Assembly: GCA_026419785.1 (NCBI GenBank)
Contig: JAODTK010005631.1
Coordinates: forward strand, 62,001 to 126,000
DNA length: 64,000 bases
Reading direction: 5' to 3'
DNA from: Sclerodactyla briareus
Taxonomy: Eukaryota > Echinodermata > Holothuroidea > Dendrochirotida > Sclerodactylidae
Numbering within the stretch: the first letter of the stretch is position 1; every line of letters starts with the position of its first letter. Under the pieces are notes generated by a model. That model saw only the letters and a list, made by a program, of their open reading frames with translations, was not told the origin of the DNA and searched no databases. Positions 58,030 through 64,000 of the stretch are shown here, piece after piece. Both the position numbers and the translations under genes were made by a program.

Positions 58030-61000
58030 TGCGTGGCTGTGGATTTCTCCAAACAACCTATCCGCAGAGAGGCTATTCCACTCATTTATCTCCTCTTCGC
58101 GAAAAGTAATAACTTCCGAATGTCTAATCTGCAACGTTTAACACGGAGCCTGAGACAGTGGCCCCTATTATAGTGGTAACAAACATTAAAAAAACTCTAC
58201 GAAACGAGTCAATGGAAAGTTCTTCATGAAATATTTTGAGACCTGAATCATGTCACCACCCCCTCGAATTCGCCTTCAGCTCCATTGAAGTTCGGCAAGA
58301 CCTTTCCTTTCCTCGTAGCAGAAAATTGCTGCAGAGAGTGAACTATTCTCGTAGCCCTCTTTTGATTCCTCACTTCAACAGAATACCCTGATGATGTCGA
58401 AACCGACTGCTTTATGAGATTTGTAGTGTAGATTCGAAACACACACCAATATCTCTTCCTGTTTTTTTTTCCCACAACATGTTGGCGTCATGGTGGACCT
58501 GTTTTTTGTTTTTGTTTTCTGCGAAAATAATGAATGGCAATGATGCGCTTTTTTTAGGAAAAGGACCAAATAGGTAATTTGAACCTTACTTGTGCTGAAA
58601 ATGAATACCTTGTGTTTTTTCTCAAAATTGTCTAATTAGGTCAGTAATTGCGGTCCAAGTTCCCTCGTGTGCAAAAATTTCCTCTTTTTAACAAGAAATG
58701 ATCTATTTTAACCTCTTCAATACACCGTGTGAATAATCTTGTCGTTATCTCTTTTAGTAAAAACCACGAACAGCCAATCACGCAGGGTGCAGGGGTGGCG
58801 TATGGGGAGGGGGGGGGGGGGGGTGTACCGGACTCTCCCTCCGGAGATTCAGAATGACTACCCCCTAAAATTGTCTGAAGAAAGGGCGATTTCAGCATTT
58901 TTTTTGTATAGGTAGATTGAGGTCCACTTCTTCCCCGGGCGCGTTGTCCTCTAAGGTCCCCTTTTCTTCTTCCCTTATTCTCTGCATTTTCGAAGGCTGG
59001 CGCATCCTCTGAATTAATGGAAATTGTTGAATAATTATGCACTTATTTGCGACTTTTTCTATTCTCTGGAATGAGTTTTGTACTTGCGTTTCCTTCTCAT
59101 CCAATGCAACCTCGATGACGTTCTCTGGGTAATTTCCATTGCTTTGGGTGGTGAATGACTGGAATGTGGTATCTGGTCATGAATTAATATAATAGGGCAG
59201 TCAGTAATTAGAGCCGAGAGTCAATTGGTGCAGAATACCAATTTATGAGAATGAGAATGAAGTATCCGCTTGTCCATGTTCGTCCATTCGGCATGATCCA
59301 TGAAAAAAACACATCCTACCTGACAGTTCAGCTAAACTAGGATAGAGCAACCAAAATATCATAACCAAACTGAAATATCTACGAAAGTCCGAATTTTGAA
59401 TCGTTGGCACCATTCTCAGTGAAAGCGCATTGGCAATGATCTGGCACTATACGTTTGCATCGACTGACTTGATTGTGATTCATTCGAACGAGTTGTAGCA
59501 TGGGCGAACGAAGTTCTTAGCATGGGCAAAACGAAGTTGTGGTTGAGATTAAGGGTAGCATTTGGCATTGTTTTTGCATCGCCAACCAGTCTCTGACTCA
59601 CTGCATTGCACCCATTTGTAAATTTGAAGTTCCACTTCTTGCAAGCGCACACAACCCTTCGTACAGCTACATGACCACAACAATTCCTTGCATGTATCTA
59701 GAACGGAGGGGTCAGGTCGGTGAGGGGATTACTAGTTGGAATTACAGGCCTTTATCCACACTAGGCTTCATTCGTTGGCACGCGGTGTGTGAACTTGGCC
59801 GCCATCATTTATGGTGAAAACGAGTCGGTGCCTGGCAGCTTCGCCCGGGAATCGTCTATAACCGTTTCCTGAGTTTGAGACATCCCAAGATCGGCAGTAG
59901 ATATGGGTCGTGCAGTGAATACATCTAATGCTGACTTCGTGGAGTGTCAGACAAGGCATGACCCCCGTATCACATCTCTGCGATGGCATGGATGCTTGCT
60001 TGGTTTGATATTAGACACGTCACTGAGGCCAGACTGATATCTAATAGTGGGATTGGAACATACTTTGGTTTCTTCAAAGTACCAGCTCACGCCAAAACTG
60101 CAAGCAGTGAGCTAGCAGTTAGCAGTAAGGATCAAGATGTCTGTATCACGAGCCGAGACGTCTATGATCTGTGCGTTGCTGTGGTTATAGTGGAGTGATA
60201 TCCGCCTTCTCGTTGTTGCCAGCACTTTTGTGTCGTGGTTGGATCACTACTTTGTACCTCAATCTCGACTGCAAAATCTCTACCCACCGCAACGGTCTTC
60301 TCACTAGGACTGTCAGCAATGAGTGCATTAGACAGGAGTAGGCATAGACCCTTCTTGTTGTCAGTAGATGCCAGGATGCCAGTCCACTGCTGTGGGCGGG
60401 AGGTATATTTTCGTCTTGTAACCAAGACCCTGTAACAATCGAGGTCACATAATTCTTATCATCTTCACCCTGTCTCGAAATAATTTTTGACGAACATACT
60501 GGCGTATGTTCGTCAAGACAAACCGGGAAGGTGCTGACATCGCTTGGCTTTCCCAATGACATTACCGTGGCTCTTCATCTACGATTAGGCAAGACATGCT
60601 TACTAATGGCGATTTCTGGAGGACAAAACATATCTTTTGTTAACACATCGAACACGATGGACTTGGAACCGGTCCGCAGATTGTCAGATGTATCAGCAAG
60701 GCTCACCGATACTATAATTAGTTCATGGTTCAGATCAACTGAATAAACCAAGTCCTGGAAGGTCTTCCTTCAGCATCTTGACGGAGCCACGGAAAACCAT
60801 GTCTTGGCATGCTTGATCAAGGGCAGCTCTGTGATTTATCCAAGATTTATTGAACCAGTCTGGACGGTGAATCCTCTAGCGACGTGGTCGGGGACATTGT
60901 AAGGGCTGGAATGCACCTTCAGGAGTTGTGTTATCATCGGTCCAGCTTCAGCTGGAAGCCTCCTCTGCCACGCCGCAATTTGGGTGTTAATGGAAGGGTC

Positions 61001-61350
61001 TTGCCATTTCAGCGTGAATAATATATACGAGATTGTGCCCTGATGAAAATGGACGAACCATATTTGTAAGCGGGGTGTCACAAATTTACCCGTCCCATGT
61101 TCAATTATGCCGATCTATATCCATAGTCCTACATCATTACTCAGTACACTGCTGGGTTTGGTTTTGTATTACTACTAGGGCAATATTCTCGCTACGTTTT
61201 TATTATCGGACTTGGGTTGGTCTCGGTCCACCCGACCCGGGAGCCGCCCAGACATCGGAGGCCATACCAATTCATCGAGATTCGAGACCAAAGTCAGCCA
61301 ACCGAAACGAGAATAGGTCTTGAAATCGGTCTCGAGACCGTCTGCAATAC
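58030..61350. other. No gene recognised
   Basis: A G17 run lies at 58,810-58,825 beside gcaggggtggcgtatggggag, a repeat-edge phrase. Frames at 59,983-60,198, 60,185-60,562 (minus) and 60,531-60,746 are moderately long and more GC-balanced than the rest, but overlap on both strands and match no family I know; they may be an unrecognised transposon 5' to the LINE fragment at 61.4 kb. Confidence 0.35.
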
Positions 61351-61359
61351 TCATAACTG

Positions 61360-62075
61360 CTCCATACGTGAAGACACTGAAGGAACCAGAAGCAGAAGCA
61401 GCTATAGTGCATGCTGACAAGCTGAAATGTCGATTGGAAGGGCTGGAGGCGAATGTGGACCCCGAACAGGGATGGGCGAACTTCAAAGCCTGCATCCTCA
61501 ATACAGCAGGGCAGTAATCCTGGAGCGTCCTGGGAGGACCAGCGGGACAATTCTAGAGACACCGTTGATCACCGAGGGAGATCCGCCAGACCGAGGCGCA
61601 GTGATAACACTGAGACTGCTAGGAGCTCCGGAAAATGGCACTGAGGGCCCTGCGACGCGACCGTGAGACGGGGGTCCGGCGTTTCTGTCAGTCCATGGAG
61701 ACAAACCATAGAGAAAACGGGTTCCTCGAGCGATTCTAAAACTCGGCCTCCATAGTGTATTGGCCCAGCCTATCAAGGCAAAAGACGTTAGGGTCTTGAC
61801 TGAGCAAATCGATGTAAGGGCCCGGTGGGCTGGGTATTTTGAGGATTTGTGCATGCTGAGCCCCCGGATGGATGGATGATTGTTGCACCTTAGAAGATGA
61901 ACCGCCCTATATGACTGTGGACGCCGTGCCGGCTACAAAGAACTTGAGAGGCAGTGGAGCAGGTAAAGGACGGGAAGGTTCTCGGGATCTATGGCATACA
62001 TCCACAGATGCTCTGGATGGTTGGCCAGCCTGACCCTTTGAGTGTTGCATGGCTGTCTACCATAGTAGGAACGAA
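61360..62075 (+). mobile_element. LINE fragment: pre-RT linker and RT start
   Basis: Plus strand, in changing frames: HADKLKCRLEGLEANVDPEQ then GWANFKACI near 61,410-61,500 (usual 'W..f...i...a...' linker), VRARWAGYFEDLC at 61,814-61,852 (usual W.eYFe.Ll), and EAVEQVKDGKVLGIYGIHPQ at 61,949-62,008 followed by ML (usual 'ei..ai..lK.gKapG.DgI..E.lk'). This is the RT fingers start of an APE-type LINE in which the G.DGI motif reads GIYGI. It ends near a G run at 62,083, without the catalytic palm. Different family from the two minus-strand LINEs. Confidence 0.65.
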
Positions 62076-62079
62076 GTTT

Positions 62080-64000
62080 TGAGTGGGGGGGCGGGGGCTG
62101 AAGTTTGTAGACGGACAATGGGGGAGTGTGTCTAAGGATAGGGGGTGTCCCCTCCCCTTTGGAAAATGCTTGCATTTCAGATAGGTTAGATGCCAATTTG
62201 GTGACAATTTAGCACACTTATACACCATTCCATTGGGGGAAATCACATTTTCACGATTACGACTTGGTGATTCATTTTTTCTGTACCCAAATTGAATAAA
62301 ACAAAGGGCCCGAGCGTTGGTTCTAACTTTCACACTTTGGCTAATATGCCCAAACTTGTTGTTCTGAACAGTTGTTCCAGTTGAAATAGTGCTGTGATCG
62401 GACGTTGTTCACAGTCACCCACTTATACAATTTCTGGGAAACTCACTATACTGTAGGTTGTTTGCTGGCGATGACCTACAATCGCTGATGATTATTCCCC
62501 AATCAGTGTCGTTGGTTTTGATGATTTTTCATTATCGATACCGCTAACATGGTTGACATATGGGTCCGGCAGGCAAAGGGGTGGTCAAACAAGATATAGC
62601 ACTAAATACCATAAATTAATGAAAAAATGAGGAATATATAATCAACATAAATCCATATTTTTCCGGAACCTTAATACCTTAATTAACTCGTTACAGAGTT
62701 AGGCCCCACTGAGGATTAAGTTCCTTTGTTATATTACGCGGACATTTGTATAGAATTCAAGTATAAGATCTCCATTGGCAATACCAGTTCTATTTGGCAC
62801 TGACTCATCCAGCTGACCAGGGATTGCGTGTGCATGCCGATTGCGACTGCTAAATACAACAAAATACTCAGTGTACTGGTTGGTGCACGTACATACACGT
62901 AGAGATTATATCGCGGGTCGGCAATCGGGCACACAACACGTAGGCTTGAAGGGTCAGAATATTGCGTTTTGAGTAATGCGAATATTAATTCGCAGGTTCT
63001 TGCTTCTAAATGTGGAAGATGAAGAAACACACAAATTATAGGCTGAATTATAGCATATATAATTTAATAATTTGTGAATGAAATAAAAAAGGGTTTTCTT
63101 CATTGGGAAGTGGGGCGATGCTATTCCCGCCCCAGCCCCCCGGTTCTTACGCCCTGGCTTTACTGCTATTGTTTGGAGCCCTGGTGGCATTCCCCAACGG
63201 AAGAGGAGAGGGAAAAGGGGACTCATAGTTCCAATCTGGAAAGGAAAAGGGTGTACTCGGGACTGCAATAACACAGCGGGTTACCTCTTCCTCTCGCACC
63301 TGGCATAGTCTTCGCTAGGACATCCTGAACAAGATCCGTTTGTTGTTGACAGCTGCATGCCATCAACGTCATGAGCAGTCGAGGTGTTTTACTTCCAGAA
63401 GTCCACTGTCGATCGCCGCGGACTCACAGCCGAGTTAAAGCTCTCCATGGGCCTTGGCGGTTTTTCTAAATCATCATCCATACCAGTTTCCACCATTCAT
63501 TCGCTATTGTCAATTACCAACCCTCAGGGGTGGGAAAGGCTCATTGTTCACGCACCCCCCACAGACACACATGGGTCATGGACGCATCACGGTTGCTGGA
63601 CATGCAGTAGGAGCGCAATCCTAGGCTTACCATAGTTCAATTTGAACTACTACTGGTTGTAAACGTACAACATATACAAGTGAGGCGAAATGTTAATTAC
63701 AATGTGGACGTCCACGAACACTCTCTGAAACATTCATTCATTCCCATGCCACTTTTAAAAGTAACCACTATTTAAGAGACTTATAATCAGCCCACCACAA
63801 AATAATTTCTCTTTTGCATCCACGGGTCTGGGGAGAACATATCATACCACATCTTCTCCATATAGTTTGATGATATAAGAAAGGACAAAAAATCTCCAAC
63901 TTGAGGTAGGTAAACGTATACCTTCGTGTGACGTGGTGACTCCTCCGAAATGACGGTCTACGTGAATGAGTCAGATGAATATTCTTAGTTTGTGCTGTCT
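62080..64000. other. No gene recognised
   Basis: A repeat edge lies at 62,125-62,165 (aggatagggggtgtcccctcccc). The rest is AT-rich with short overlapping frames and no family resemblance. Confidence 0.4.

Overview
The window looks like non-coding-rich nuclear DNA of a marine invertebrate animal. It is AT-biased, crowded with decayed LINE retrotransposons, TA/GATA/CA microsatellites and G/C homopolymers, and the only host-like coding signal is short exons with GT-AG borders. There are no operons, rRNA, convincing tRNA genes or long open reading frames. The repeat families (L2- and CR1-like LINEs, 'gggcgtacccag'-type fragments, TGACCT-bearing repeats) resemble those of echinoderm, hemichordate or mollusc genomes from memory. 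I cannot name the species and give 'marine invertebrate, perhaps a deuterostome' as inference.

The left 27 kb is dominated by an old tandem duplication. Positions 1-7,290 align collinearly, with many substitutions and indels, to about 18,020-26,770. Each copy holds minus-strand pieces that read as successive exons of a protein kinase domain, probably of a receptor tyrosine kinase-like gene: an alphaC-beta4 exon, a beta5/hinge exon, weaker alphaE and activation-segment pieces, and a C-lobe piece. The first two exons in each copy share splice borders and the same phase-1 junction, which restores a kinase-like reading frame across the intron. Copy 2 (about 20-26.7 kb) is better preserved in the N-lobe exons. 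Copy 1 has an in-frame stop and a scrambled hinge. A third C-lobe piece sits out of order at 6.3-6.5 kb. Candidate transmembrane and extracellular exons at 31.7 and 32.5-32.8 kb could be the 5' part of the right-hand gene, but that is weaker.

7.3-18 kb is mostly unassigned sequence with a transposon ORF fragment at 9.3-9.7 kb and a 70-base C tract. 27-28 kb has a TGACCT-type repeat and a TA array. 28.5-31.6 kb holds two minus-strand LINE fragments of different families lying end to end. 33-50 kb is mostly unassigned, with repeats, homopolymers, a half-monomer tandem array (42.75-43.6 kb) and a cluster of short direct repeats (49.46-49.66 kb).

50.49-54.95 kb is one minus-strand CR1-superfamily LINE with recognisable ORF1, endonuclease, reverse transcriptase and a poly(A) end. 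It is interrupted inside the endonuclease by a GTACTC-repeat block. 55.0-55.75 kb is an imperfect inverted repeat with a UUCG hairpin near its centre. 56.85-57.07 kb is a second TA array. 61.36-62.07 kb holds a plus-strand fragment of a third LINE. The remainder has no feature I can support. All reading was done by eye, so boundaries are approximate unless a splice or repeat border is given.
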